Positions 1-8,539 of a stretch of 64,000 nt of DNA are shown here, piece by piece. The stretch lies in NCBI RefSeq assembly GCF_042683565.1, contig NZ_JBHUJW010000001.1, forward strand, positions 1 to 64,000. Reading direction: 5' to 3'. The notes under the pieces were generated by a model. That model searched no databases and had not been told where the DNA came from. It saw only the letters and a program-made list of their open reading frames with translations. The translations under genes were made by a program, and so were the position numbers. How positions within the stretch are numbered: position 1 is the first letter of the stretch; every line of letters starts with the position of its first letter. The stretch comes from Brevibacillus sp042683565. GTDB taxonomy: Bacteria; Bacillota; Bacilli; Brevibacillales; Brevibacillaceae.

Positions 1-389
1 AACATTGATCCGATACTTTCTCTCATTTTATCCACTCCTACTCAGATGTTTCGTTTTCATCTACGTGTACGTCTACGAAAACGTAGATGTATACGTTTAT
101 GTATTTGTTTCGTAAACGTTGGAGTGGACGTGAGCCGTTTTTTTGCCTCCTTTCTCTCATATTCTCATTAATAATATATCAATGAAATTCAAATGGAAAC
201 GTTTGTTCGGTTTTTGGATGTGAAGAGTAGGGCAGAGTGTTCAACTGACTTCATTCTTCATAGTTTACAGTAAGGGAAGTTTGACGCGTTTGCTTGCCAT
301 GGCTACAAAGTTACTGGTGGACATGTAAGGGGAAAGGAAATGCGGTGAGCTTGCAGAGAGCTTTTCAGTGAGTTCCCTTATAAAAAAAT
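1..389. other. Gene-free region downstream of the S-layer operon
   Basis: No convincing gene is seen here. The left part is AT-rich and carries a nested set of inverted repeats (31-128), listed separately. A run of seven T on the plus strand follows at about 138-144. The rest, up to the S-layer operon terminator at 390-423, has no clear reading frame with a ribosome binding site. It is probably the spacer between the operon and a gene outside the window. Confidence 0.5.
31..128. repeat. Nested inverted-repeat block
   Basis: An outer pair of 8-bp arms (TCCACTCC at 31-38, GGAGTGGA at 121-128) encloses two further perfect inverted repeats: 9-bp arms at 58-66/81-89 (CATCTACGT/ACGTAGATG) and 7-bp arms at 93-99/113-119 (ACGTTTA/TAAACGT). 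All arms are exact by eye. A T-run at 138-144 lies just outside on the plus strand. It could be a structured RNA, a terminator-like element for a plus-strand transcript, or a protein-binding site. Nothing in the window decides between these. Confidence 0.6.
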
Positions 390-423
390 GAAAGAGCCTG
401 CCTCTTTCGAGACAGACCCTTTC
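390..423 (-). terminator. Rho-independent terminator of the S-layer operon
   Basis: A 15-bp stem (arms 390-404 and 409-423, with three G-U pairs in the minus-strand RNA) is closed by a GAAA tetraloop and followed on the minus strand by a run of seven T (382-388). It lies about 40 bp past the stop codon of the OWP-like gene, as expected for the end of a highly expressed operon. Confidence 0.9.
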
Positions 424-464
424 GACTGATTTGGGGGGGTGACAAGCACCAATCCTACCGTTAA

Positions 465-3209
465 TTAGTCAGCTACGTTGATAGCTTCAACAGTTGTAGT
501 ATCGGCAAACAGAGCCTTGTTACCAGCTTTGTCAGTTACTACAACATAGATGTCGACGTCACCGTTGAAGGTAGCAACAGCAGTTCCATCAGAGAGGGTA
601 GCGATTGTTCCAGGAAGTGCAGTTGCCGTGTTGAGTTTAGCAGCATCTACAGCAGCGTCCCAGCTTACCAACTTGGTCAGCTGTGCTTCAACATCTGCTA
701 CAGTGGAGAGGTTTGGTGCAGATGCAGCTGTGATGTAAATATCATATTTAGCCGCGATATCTGTTGCTGCATTGGCATCTTCAGTGATGTCGATGGTGAT
801 TTCAGCACCGTTTTCATCATCGTTAGTACCATGGTTTCCAACTACTGCGGTTGGCGCGATTGCGAATTTATCTGCTACTGTGCCATCCGTAATAGCGGCA
901 ATTCCATTGGTGTTACCACTCTTATCAGCAAAAGCTCCAGCTGCGATCACGAGGTCAGTGTCAGCAAGATCTTCAGCACCCAAACCTGCTTTAGTCAGAG
1001 TTACAACATTGTTCAGTTCAGATGTAGCTGCACCATCACCAGCAACGTTAGCATCGTAAGTCCAGCTACCGATTGTCAGTTCTGCACCTGCACCACCGTC
1101 AGCATCTACCAGAGTTACCGGTTCGCTAAAGGTCAGTACCAGTGTGTTATCAGCGGTTGCTTCTGCTTTAACGAGAGTTGGTTTGGTGTTATCCAGAACG
1201 TTAATGTTCAGCAATTGCGGTGCTGTCATACGGGTACCAGCAGAGTTTTCAACGTTCATTACAGCAAGTTTCTTAGTAGCGTCTGCTGTGAACGTACCTG
1301 CAGGCAAGGTTACACGTACAGTGTCCTTAGTGGTGCTAGTGAACACGATGCTAGAACCAGCAGGCAACGCTTGACCGTCAATTGTGTAGTTAGCTGTGTT
1401 ACGAGCAGTATCGTTTACTACTGTACCAAAGTTAACTTCGAAGGAGTAAGTTCCGTTTGGATTTACAGTTTCGTTTGCAACAGCAGCTGTAATTGGAGTA
1501 GTGTTGCCCAGATCGTTTACTGTGAAAGTAAACTGTACTGTATCGTTCGCGTTAGCAGCCAATGCAGTGTCAGTTACGCTGCTAGCTGGCAAAGTTACAG
1601 TGTAAGTTCCTTTTGCGAGAGTGTTACCACCTGCGTTAGCGAACTTGATGTACTTAGTATCAGTACCAGGAGCAGCAGCTACACCTTTGGCATCTACGAT
1701 TGTAGCTCGGTCAAAACCTTGACCTGCACCAAACACAGATCCTGTTACATCTACTCCCTCACTATTTACAACAGTAAGTGCAGAAGCATCCGCATTTGTA
1801 ACCGTTGCGTTAGCTAATTCTTCGCTGAACTCAACAAGTACAGATTGGTTATCTGCAGCTACAGTCGCTTTTACGAATGCAGGTTTTGTAGTATCAGCAG
1901 TCAGTGTAACTTGACGATCAACTACATCCTCAATTGTGTTTCCATTAACATCTTTCAGACCTTTCAGTGTTACGTAAGGGCTGATAGAAGTTACTGTAGA
2001 GCTGTATCCAGGAGTGTTTACAGTTACGAGAACAGATTTTGCATCATCTGGATCGATAACTGCAGAACCGGTCCAAGTTCCACCCAACTTTGTAAGTGTG
2101 AATGTAGTACCGTTTGTTGCTCCAGGAATCGTTGCAGGGTCTACTTCCTTATCGAAAGTCAATTTAATTACGTCTTCGCTAACTGGTGTAGCGGAAACGA
2201 ATTTACCTGCAGTTGTATCTCCTTCAACAGTGAAGGAAACTTCCTTAGATACCAACACGTTACCTGCATAGTCAGTGAAAGACGCTACACGTACAGTATG
2301 AGTAGATCCTGCTGCAAGCGTTTGAGAAGTGGTAACAGTGATTTCCTTGTTAAGGGACGCGTCTGTACTGCTAAGAGTGCTTACAGTCGCTGCTTGACCG
2401 TCCACGTAAACGGAACCAGCAGCTGCTACAGGCTCGGAGAACTTCACTTTGAAAGTCTTTGTACCGGCAGAGCCTGCTTTTGCTTCAACAGAAACAACAT
2501 CTGCTACAGTTGCGTCATTTTGAACAAAGGAAGTGGTGTACTTAGGTACTGCTGTTCCATCTGTTCCTTTTACTCCGTCAACTTCAACAGAGTATGCATT
2601 TTTGTTAGTAAGTGCACCGTAGTTGTTCAGAGTAAGAGTTACTGTTTTTCCATCTTCGGAAAGAACAGCTTTATCTGGTGTGCTCAGCTGAGTTCCTTGA
2701 ATAGTGTAGTTTGTTACATCTTCAGCGGAATCTTCATCAACTGCTGCACCAAATTTAACTTCGAGTTGAATAGCGTTAATAGCACTTACAGACTCAACTT
2801 TCAGCTCGCCAGGTGTGTCATCCCCATCAACATTCGCACGAGCATCGTAAGTACCAGCTACCTTACCGTCTTTGTCGATTGTGCTGTATACGTCTGCGAA
2901 GTCATCTTTTTTCAGCGGATCTTTGGTTGCGTCTTCCAGGGAAGATGCAGCCAGGATCTCGGAGACAGAAGCACCTTTGCCGTCCAGGGCCACGTATACC
3001 AGGTTATCGAAGTCGGTACCGATTGCTGCCATGTCAGCTTTGTACTGAGCAAGACCTGCACTGCTCAGGCCAATCAAGTTATCAAAAGAATAGAAATGTT
3101 TAACATTGCCGCCGATGTAAAGGCCAGAGTTTGGCGCTGCGAAGGCAGAAGCTGCCATGCTTGCAACAAACGTAGCAGACAATACAGACAGAACTACTTT
3201 TTTATTCAC
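465..3209 (-). CDS. Outer wall protein (OWP-like) S-layer protein
   Basis: Secreted surface protein of 914 aa, the second gene of the S-layer operon. It starts at a GTG preceded by GGAGGGG with a 6-nt gap. The N-terminus is a classic signal peptide (basic start, hydrophobic core, cleavage after AFA at about residue 24). The mature protein is acidic, rich in Thr, Val, Ala and Asp, with almost no Cys. After an N-terminal region of about 130 residues it is built from Ig-like beta-sandwich repeats, recognisable by recurring VKFSEPV- or LTFSEPV-type strands and DTTKP-type linkers. I see no SLH motif, so it may be held by the MWP-like layer rather than by wall polymer. The N-terminus resembles what I recall of the Brevibacillus OWP. 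It probably assembles into the outer layer of a two-layer S-layer. Confidence 0.85.
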   Translation of the reverse strand: MNKKVVLSVLSATFVASMAASAFAAPNSGLYIGGNVKHFYSFDNLIGLSSAGLAQYKADMAAIGTDFDNLVYVALDGKGASVSEILAASSLEDATKDPLKKDDFADVYSTIDKDGKVAGTYDARANVDGDDTPGELKVESVSAINAIQLEVKFGAAVDEDSAEDVTNYTIQGTQLSTPDKAVLSEDGKTVTLTLNNYGALTNKNAYSVEVDGVKGTDGTAVPKYTTSFVQNDATVADVVSVEAKAGSAGTKTFKVKFSEPVAAAGSVYVDGQAATVSTLSSTDASLNKEITVTTSQTLAAGSTHTVRVASFTDYAGNVLVSKEVSFTVEGDTTAGKFVSATPVSEDVIKLTFDKEVDPATIPGATNGTTFTLTKLGGTWTGSAVIDPDDAKSVLVTVNTPGYSSTVTSISPYVTLKGLKDVNGNTIEDVVDRQVTLTADTTKPAFVKATVAADNQSVLVEFSEELANATVTNADASALTVVNSEGVDVTGSVFGAGQGFDRATIVDAKGVAAAPGTDTKYIKFANAGGNTLAKGTYTVTLPASSVTDTALAANANDTVQFTFTVNDLGNTTPITAAVANETVNPNGTYSFEVNFGTVVNDTARNTANYTIDGQALPAGSSIVFTSTTKDTVRVTLPAGTFTADATKKLAVMNVENSAGTRMTAPQLLNINVLDNTKPTLVKAEATADNTLVLTFSEPVTLVDADGGAGAELTIGSWTYDANVAGDGAATSELNNVVTLTKAGLGAEDLADTDLVIAAGAFADKSGNTNGIAAITDGTVADKFAIAPTAVVGNHGTNDDENGAEITIDITEDANAATDIAAKYDIYITAASAPNLSTVADVEAQLTKLVSWDAAVDAAKLNTATALPGTIATLSDGTAVATFNGDVDIYVVVTDKAGNKALFADTTTVEAINVAD

Positions 3210-3276
3210 GTACTACCCCTCCGTATGTTTTGATAGGAAGTCTCTTTTTTAGGCTCAAGGATTATGTAGGTAGCAT

Positions 3277-3299
3277 CAGAGGGAGCATCACTCCCTCTG
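3277..3299 (-). promoter_or_regulatory. Intercistronic hairpin between MWP-like and OWP-like genes
   Basis: Perfect 8-bp stem (CAGAGGGA at 3277-3284, TCCCTCTG at 3292-3299) with a 7-nt loop, extendable by a few pairs. The minus strand has no T-run after it, so it is not a normal terminator. Inference: it may stabilise the upstream mRNA end or set the ratio of the two wall proteins. Confidence 0.6.
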
Positions 3300-3346
3300 T
3301 GCTAAGCTATTTCATTCCTTGAACTCTTGCGAAAGTGGTAAGAAGA

Positions 3347-6300
3347 TTATTGTTTAGCAGTGAATTTCACTTTAGCAGTATCTTCTTTTCCATCTTTGCT
3401 GGTTACTACCAGAGTACCTTCAGTGCTGTTAGTGGAGATGTTCGCTTTGAAGGTGATTTTGCCATTAGCGATTTCGTAATCGGTGATTTTTTCGTTGCCG
3501 ATCGTCAGTTCAGCGCTGTCTACTTCATCTGCATCTACTTTCAGATCAGCAGTTACAGAGTACAGATATACACCGAACAGATCCATCTTCACGCCATCAA
3601 CGTTGGAGTCAACAGCATCCCAAGTGTCATTTCCGCCACCATTACCTGGATCTACTGGAGTTTGATCCAGGAAAGCATCGATTTCTTCTTGAGTGATGTC
3701 TTCTTCATCGATGTAGTCTTGAGTACCAACTACCAGTACGTAGTCGAAACGGGAACCGTCATCGTCCGTGTCGATCAGGAATACCAGATCGCCGTCGTCT
3801 ACACCGTCGATACCAGTGATGTCATCCCAAGCATCGATGTATGCAGTAGAAGATTGCGTGTACAGTTTTTCGCCGCGAGTAGAAGTGATGGTGTTGCCAT
3901 CTACGTCGTCAACTTGAGCTACAACGATCTTGTCGATGTTGTTGTCTTCCCACTCGGACTCATCCAGTGCAAGTTTCGCATCGATAGAGTTGATAGCGCC
4001 GTCGATAACTTCCACTACATCGTCAACAACAACTTCATTGTCGGAGTTCAGATCGAATCTGATGAAGTCACCGCGCTTGATGCCATTGTCGAGCAGTCCA
4101 TCTTTATCGTCATCCAGTTTGAACTCTTTCTCAACAACTGCACCAGACTCGTCTTTGGTCAGAACGTTGATGCTGTCTTCGCGGCCAACGGTACCGTAGT
4201 TCAGTACATAACCGAATTGAGCATCTCCGCCCAAACCTTTACCATCTACTACAAAGATTGCTTCTACTTCTTCGTGATCTTTATCCAGCAGGTAGTAAAC
4301 TTTCAGGTCGTTTTCGTCTGCAATGTCTTTGAACTTCGCGATGCCAGCATCTTTCAGTTCAGGACGTTTGCCTTCAATCGAGCCGGTCATTTTGAAGATT
4401 GCAGTATCATCTTTTACTTCAGCGTCACCGACTACATCGTCGTCTTCGTCAGCGATGTTATCCCAATTGTTGCCTTCAGCATATTTCAGATCAGAAGTAT
4501 CCAGCAGTTTTACTTTGCTTGGCTCGCCTTTGGAGTCCAGGGTTACTTCTACAAAAGCAATGCTGTTTTTGTCTTTGCCAGGAGTCAGGATGTCTGGCAA
4601 GCTGTCTTCGTCACCGTTTTTGTCGAAGTCTTTACCATTTTTGTCCTCAATGTCTTTCGCCGGGAGGGAGATAGACATTTTCTTGCCTTTTTCGGTCATT
4701 ACAGTGAATGCATACTCGTCATCGCTTGCGCTGTATACAGCTTGGCGAGTCACGATTGCTTTCAGTTTGCGATCGTCTACGCTGTCTTTTGTTTCAACGT
4801 GACGAATACGACCGGATGGATCCAGGAACAGTTTTACATCTTCACCATCGAGATCGTTCAGCAGATCAATGTTGGAGCTGTCGAGGGTTTTGATGTCTTT
4901 GTTAGCGTTGTCGGAGTAAGTAGAACCGGTACGAGTACGGTATACTTTGCCGCCAACAGTCAAACGAATGTCAGTTGCGCTACGAGTAACTACTTTGTCC
5001 ACTTTGCCTTCTACTACATCGCGGCTAGCGAACACGAGCAGTTTGTCGTCATCACCGTCAGCGTAGTACACGCTGTAAACGTCCATTGGTTTCAGGTCAG
5101 CCAGTTTTGCTGGTTTGCCATCGAGGAATACCAGGAAGTCGGTGCCTTCATCCAGGTCTTTCAGATCGCTGAATTTACCGCCATCAAGGTTGTCAATTTT
5201 CTTCTTGTCAGCATCGATTTTCTCGATCACTTCGGAACCGTATTTGACGCCTTTGTCACTCTTGTTGAGAGTTTGGTCGTCAATTACGTGGATGTAGCTG
5301 ATTTCGTTGTTGTCGTTCAGAACGACCTTTGCGGAGAAAGTGTAGCCGCCATCAGCGTTGTTGGCCTTGATGATTTTTTTCAGGCCATCTACAGGATCGT
5401 TGAAACGAGTGAAGTTGTAAGTAACGTCAGTGTCTTTCGTGAATTTGTAGGATTTGCCGTTGCCATCCATTTCGATTTTCAGATCGTTCAGATCGGAAGA
5501 AGAAAGGTTGGATGGGTCGCTGTATGTTTTCCCTTTCAGGTAGAAGGTACCCAGACGGTCCATAACTACATCTTCGTCCTCGGAGCCTTCCATCCAGACG
5601 ATTACGTTTTCCTTGTCGTCTTTGATCCACACTTGTACGTGTTGACCATCGAACTCGTTCGGGTTGATACCGTCTGCTACTTTGTAAGTAGTGTTGCCCA
5701 GACCGGCGTTTTTACCAGCCAGAGTAATTTCGTTGGACTTGATTTTGCCCAGACCGATAGCCGGGATGTTGGATACTACTGGCAAGTCATCGGAATCGTT
5801 ATCGGAATCGTGAGCCCACTCCATGTCACGAACCGTAACGTCCAGATATTTCGTCAGCAGGCTTTCGTTTTTCACTTCGTAACGGATGTCAGTACCGTAT
5901 TCAACTTGCTCCATCAGGTCTACGCGAAGAGCGTTGTCCAGCATTTTGAATACATCGCCGCGAACCGCTGCGTTGTTAGGGTTAGCGATACCTTTTGCGA
6001 TACCCAGCTCGGAAGCTTTGGAGATCATGCTGTTTGGCCATACACCTTTAACGGATGGCTCATAACCGAGAGCGCGAACGATCATGGTTACTGCTTCAGC
6101 ATAAGTAACTTGGTTTTGCGGTTTGAAGGATTTGTCCGGGAAACCTTTTACGATTTCTTCGCCGGAAGCTACGTTTACGAAACCAGCAAACCAGTCAGTG
6201 GATTTAACGTCTGTGTAAGTAGAGTTGAATTGTGCCAGTTTCGCACCTTGCTCCAGTCCGCGAGCGCGAACGATCAGAGTTGCGAACTCTGCACGAGTGA

Positions 6301-6493
6301 TGGTTTTGTCTACACCGTAATCGCCGTTGCCATAACCTGCTACCAGGCCAAGAGCTTCCAGACGTTTTACGGTTTTTTCCATTGCAGCGTCCATTTTAGG
6401 AGCATCAGTAGTTGTGTCCTCTGCTGCGAAAGCCATTGGAGCTACGGAGAGTGCGAGGGCACTAGCCAATACACTGTTAACGACCTTTTTCAT
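3347..6493 (-). CDS. Middle wall protein (MWP-like) S-layer protein with SLH domains
   Basis: Secreted protein of 1048 aa from the ATG at 6493, which has a GAGGAGG-type binding site. The signal peptide starts MKKVVNSVLASALAL and is cut after AFA (about residue 23). Three SLH domains follow at about residues 27-190, with the TRAEFATLIVRA-type signature in the first; these normally bind pyruvylated secondary wall polymer. The remaining 850 residues are rich in Asp and Lys with no Cys, as in many S-layer proteins. An in-frame TTG at 6586, 31 codons upstream, has its own AGGAGGTGA site, so a longer precursor may also be made. The gene is followed by the OWP-like gene in the same operon. The sequence and leader closely match what I recall of the Brevibacillus middle wall protein. 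Confidence 0.93.
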   Translation of the reverse strand: MKKVVNSVLASALALSVAPMAFAAEDTTTDAPKMDAAMEKTVKRLEALGLVAGYGNGDYGVDKTITRAEFATLIVRARGLEQGAKLAQFNSTYTDVKSTDWFAGFVNVASGEEIVKGFPDKSFKPQNQVTYAEAVTMIVRALGYEPSVKGVWPNSMISKASELGIAKGIANPNNAAVRGDVFKMLDNALRVDLMEQVEYGTDIRYEVKNESLLTKYLDVTVRDMEWAHDSDNDSDDLPVVSNIPAIGLGKIKSNEITLAGKNAGLGNTTYKVADGINPNEFDGQHVQVWIKDDKENVIVWMEGSEDEDVVMDRLGTFYLKGKTYSDPSNLSSSDLNDLKIEMDGNGKSYKFTKDTDVTYNFTRFNDPVDGLKKIIKANNADGGYTFSAKVVLNDNNEISYIHVIDDQTLNKSDKGVKYGSEVIEKIDADKKKIDNLDGGKFSDLKDLDEGTDFLVFLDGKPAKLADLKPMDVYSVYYADGDDDKLLVFASRDVVEGKVDKVVTRSATDIRLTVGGKVYRTRTGSTYSDNANKDIKTLDSSNIDLLNDLDGEDVKLFLDPSGRIRHVETKDSVDDRKLKAIVTRQAVYSASDDEYAFTVMTEKGKKMSISLPAKDIEDKNGKDFDKNGDEDSLPDILTPGKDKNSIAFVEVTLDSKGEPSKVKLLDTSDLKYAEGNNWDNIADEDDDVVGDAEVKDDTAIFKMTGSIEGKRPELKDAGIAKFKDIADENDLKVYYLLDKDHEEVEAIFVVDGKGLGGDAQFGYVLNYGTVGREDSINVLTKDESGAVVEKEFKLDDDKDGLLDNGIKRGDFIRFDLNSDNEVVVDDVVEVIDGAINSIDAKLALDESEWEDNNIDKIVVAQVDDVDGNTITSTRGEKLYTQSSTAYIDAWDDITGIDGVDDGDLVFLIDTDDDGSRFDYVLVVGTQDYIDEEDITQEEIDAFLDQTPVDPGNGGGNDTWDAVDSNVDGVKMDLFGVYLYSVTADLKVDADEVDSAELTIGNEKITDYEIANGKITFKANISTNSTEGTLVVTSKDGKEDTAKVKFTAKQ

Positions 6494-6602
6494 AACCTTG
6501 TGTTCTCCTCCTCTAGTATAAACAAATTGTTCTTGGGGAATATTTGTTGTTAATCTATCTTTCTTTTTAAAGCCCGAATCCTGCAAGCGCGTGTCACCTC
6601 CT
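6494..6602 (-). promoter_or_regulatory. Dual translation start leader of the MWP-like gene
   Basis: Two ribosome binding sites serve the same frame. The distal one (AGGAGGTGA just upstream of 6586) precedes a TTG start. The proximal one (GAGGAGG) precedes the ATG at 6493. The 31 codons between are open and encode a Lys-rich, hydrophilic extension placed before the signal peptide. Dual initiation of this kind is described for the Brevibacillus cell-wall protein operon, and this leader matches it in layout and, as far as I remember, in sequence. Confidence 0.85.
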
Positions 6603-6640
6603 TTCGCAGGACAGCTTCGCTTTTGGTGTGAAAAACTTCT

Positions 6641-6668
6641 AGTATATTCAGTATTGTGTAAAATACAA
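6641..6668 (-). promoter_or_regulatory. Proximal promoter of the S-layer operon
   Basis: TTGTAT (6663-6668), a 16-nt spacer, and TATACT (6641-6646) on the minus strand. The -10 is good and the -35 moderate. It lies about 40 bp upstream of the distal ribosome binding site. Confidence 0.55.
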
Positions 6669-6676
6669 CAATCACT

Positions 6677-6705
6677 AGTGTAACACAATTGCTAGAATCC
6701 GTGAA
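6677..6705 (-). promoter_or_regulatory. Middle promoter of the S-layer operon
   Basis: TTCACG (6700-6705), a 17-nt spacer, and TACACT (6677-6682) on the minus strand, a reasonable SigA match just upstream of the proximal promoter. Confidence 0.5.
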
Positions 6706-6858
6706 TCTTTTTTACACAATTCCCCGTTTTTCGTGTGACACCCTATTAAACGCCTCAGCTCAGCAAAAGTTGCGGCGCCTTGGAAAAAAAGTTAAAAGAT
6801 TTTTTTCATGGTCGTATTCACCTGTGATATGTACGCAGTGACATCCGCCACAACTCGT

Positions 6859-6887
6859 ATTATAGGGTACGCCGGACGGCATGTCAC
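6859..6887 (-). promoter_or_regulatory. Distal promoter of the S-layer operon
   Basis: GTGACA (6882-6887), a 17-nt spacer, and TATAAT (6859-6864) on the minus strand. It matches the SigA consensus at 11 of 12 positions, the best match in this region. A transcript from here would have a leader of about 360 nt. Confidence 0.7.
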
Positions 6888-6932
6888 CATTGAACCTTTT
6901 TCCAATTCCATTCAAAACGTTAAAAAATTTGT

Positions 6933-8252
6933 TTAATTACCAAGAGCTGTTTCAAAGTTTACAACAGCCAGGTTGTATTGGAGCACGGCTTTCTGGTATT
7001 GGTTTTCGCGGTTGGACAATTCTTCTTCCGCCTGAATCACTTCCAGAGTCGTTGCCAGACCGTTTTCAAAGCGCAGGTTGGTCAGGCGATAGCTCTCCGC
7101 TGCCGAATCCTTCGCTTTCTTTTGGTAATCGATCGCTTCCAGCGCTGCTTTGAGGTTCAGGTACGCCTGGGCTACTTCTTTGTTGATTGCGCGTTTTTGC
7201 TCCTCGATCGCCAGCTTGGCCTTCTCCATGTTGTTGCGCGCTACGCGGCCCTGGTACGTGGACAGGGCGGAATACTCCTCGATCAGCTTCACGTTCAGCT
7301 CGGCCAAGTTCAGCTCTTCCTGCACCTTCGTCATTTCGATACGCTTGGACAGGGCTTCTTCCTGAGCTTGTTCCAAAGTGATTTTGATTGGCGCCGTCTG
7401 TTTGTTCACAGACACGACCTTCCATTGTTTCGTCAGGTCTACTCCAAGGAAATCGTTCAAGTCCATGCGGGCAACTTCCACTGCGTTTTGCGCGCTGGTC
7501 AGGTTCGCCTGTGCGCCTGCCAAGCCCATTTCGGCCTGCAGCACATCTGTTTTCGCTTTGGTTCCTACATCAAAGGCCGCTTTTGCCACTTTCAGCTGCG
7601 TTTGAGCGCGGGACAAACTTTGTTTTTTCAGCTCCAGGTCATCCTGGGCAAAGATCAGATTGTAGTAGGCTTGCTGGGCACCCAGTTTGATTTTGCTCTC
7701 GGTGGCGTTCACTTGCAGAGCATTCAGCTTTTTGGTCATTTCGCCTTGGGCATTGCTGACGTACTTGGCTTTCGCCGCATCGAGGGACTCGATCATGTCA
7801 GATGGCATGTCAGCCGACGATTTGTAGGACAGCATCTGGTTGAGGTCCGCGTTTTTCGCATCGAGGCGGGCTGTCGCCAAAGTAGCGTTGGTCTCCAGTG
7901 CTTGTTGAACAGCTTTTTCCAACGTCAGCTCTTCTACGCCTGCAGCTGGCGTTGCAGCAGCTGGCTTCGTCGTATCAGCCGGTGTCGTAGCAGTTGTCGC
8001 TGCTGGTGCTGTCTGGCTCGCTGGTGCTGCAGAGGTGTCCTGTCCTTTCGCATCGGTCGTTGCTGTCGATGGAGCAGCAGTCGTCGCGGCATTTGCCTCT
8101 TTTGCCTGCTCTGTTGCAGCCGCCTGGGTACCTGTTTGCTCAGTCGCCGGTGTATTTGCAGATGCCGTCAAGGTTCCTGCGCCAATCGCCGTAGTCAGAA
8201 CGGCTGCCAAGCTAATGGACATCCATTTCTTGCTCGAATATGGGAAATTCAC
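6933..8252 (-). CDS. TolC-family (outer membrane efflux) protein
   Basis: 439 aa, GTG start with AAGGAG nine nt upstream. A signal peptide ends at about residue 32 (ASA). A low-complexity Ala/Thr/Gln/Pro segment follows to about residue 100, then the OEP/TolC fold: two related halves of long amphipathic helices (about 105-265 and 290-437), seen as repeated helical stretches with ARLDAKNADL-, RAQTQLKVA- and LRFENGLATTLEVIQAEEEL-type segments. In Gram-negatives TolC forms an outer-membrane channel for efflux or secretion. In a Gram-positive the role is unclear: the protein is exported, and the disordered linker would let it span the wall. No inner-membrane transporter or adaptor gene is next to it. 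It lies directly upstream of the S-layer operon on the same strand. Confidence 0.8.
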   Translation of the reverse strand: MNFPYSSKKWMSISLAAVLTTAIGAGTLTASANTPATEQTGTQAAATEQAKEANAATTAAPSTATTDAKGQDTSAAPASQTAPAATTATTPADTTKPAAATPAAGVEELTLEKAVQQALETNATLATARLDAKNADLNQMLSYKSSADMPSDMIESLDAAKAKYVSNAQGEMTKKLNALQVNATESKIKLGAQQAYYNLIFAQDDLELKKQSLSRAQTQLKVAKAAFDVGTKAKTDVLQAEMGLAGAQANLTSAQNAVEVARMDLNDFLGVDLTKQWKVVSVNKQTAPIKITLEQAQEEALSKRIEMTKVQEELNLAELNVKLIEEYSALSTYQGRVARNNMEKAKLAIEEQKRAINKEVAQAYLNLKAALEAIDYQKKAKDSAAESYRLTNLRFENGLATTLEVIQAEEELSNRENQYQKAVLQYNLAVVNFETALGN

Positions 8253-8539
8253 TCTTTTCCACTCCTTTTGCCGTTGTGTTCATGATCAAATCTTTCACCA
8301 CTTGAAATATCACAGTTTGTCCCAAAATCACTATATCACAGAGTAATGTTTCGTACACGAAAAATTAGCGCAATGCCATCATTTTCTAAACAATCAGGCA
8401 CACTGTATCATGTATAGCTCATTCCCCTCCTGTTTATTCCCAACTTGCTTCCCAGAGTAATACGATTATGTGTCAAAAAAATTTCAGGATTCGCTTACCA
8501 ATCAGCGACATGCTATCCTTTTCTTGAGGTGAATGGACA
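8253..8539. other. Divergent intergenic region
   Basis: AT-rich spacer between the TolC-family gene (minus) and the IMPACT-family gene (plus). A TATAGT -10-like sequence on the minus strand near 8330 has no good -35. No terminator or gene is seen. Confidence 0.4.

Larger units (their letters stand above)
6494..6932 (-). other. Long regulatory region upstream of the S-layer operon
   Basis: About 440 bp without an independent gene separate the MWP-like ATG from the TolC-family gene. It holds the dual-start leader and at least three promoter-like sites, giving an mRNA leader of up to about 360 nt before the ATG. No clear terminator is seen after the TolC-family gene at 6933, so some read-through into the S-layer operon is possible. 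Confidence 0.7.

Noticed and set aside
831..3233. Two long plus-strand frames opposite the OWP-like gene
   Set aside because: Both are rich in Cys and Ser with no domain or start signal, and they mirror the codons of the true gene.
3335..6553. Open frame of 1072 codons on the plus strand opposite the MWP-like gene
   Set aside because: It has no ribosome binding site and a Phe/Val/Ile-heavy composition that mirrors the Asp- and Lys-rich codons of the real gene. It is an antisense shadow.
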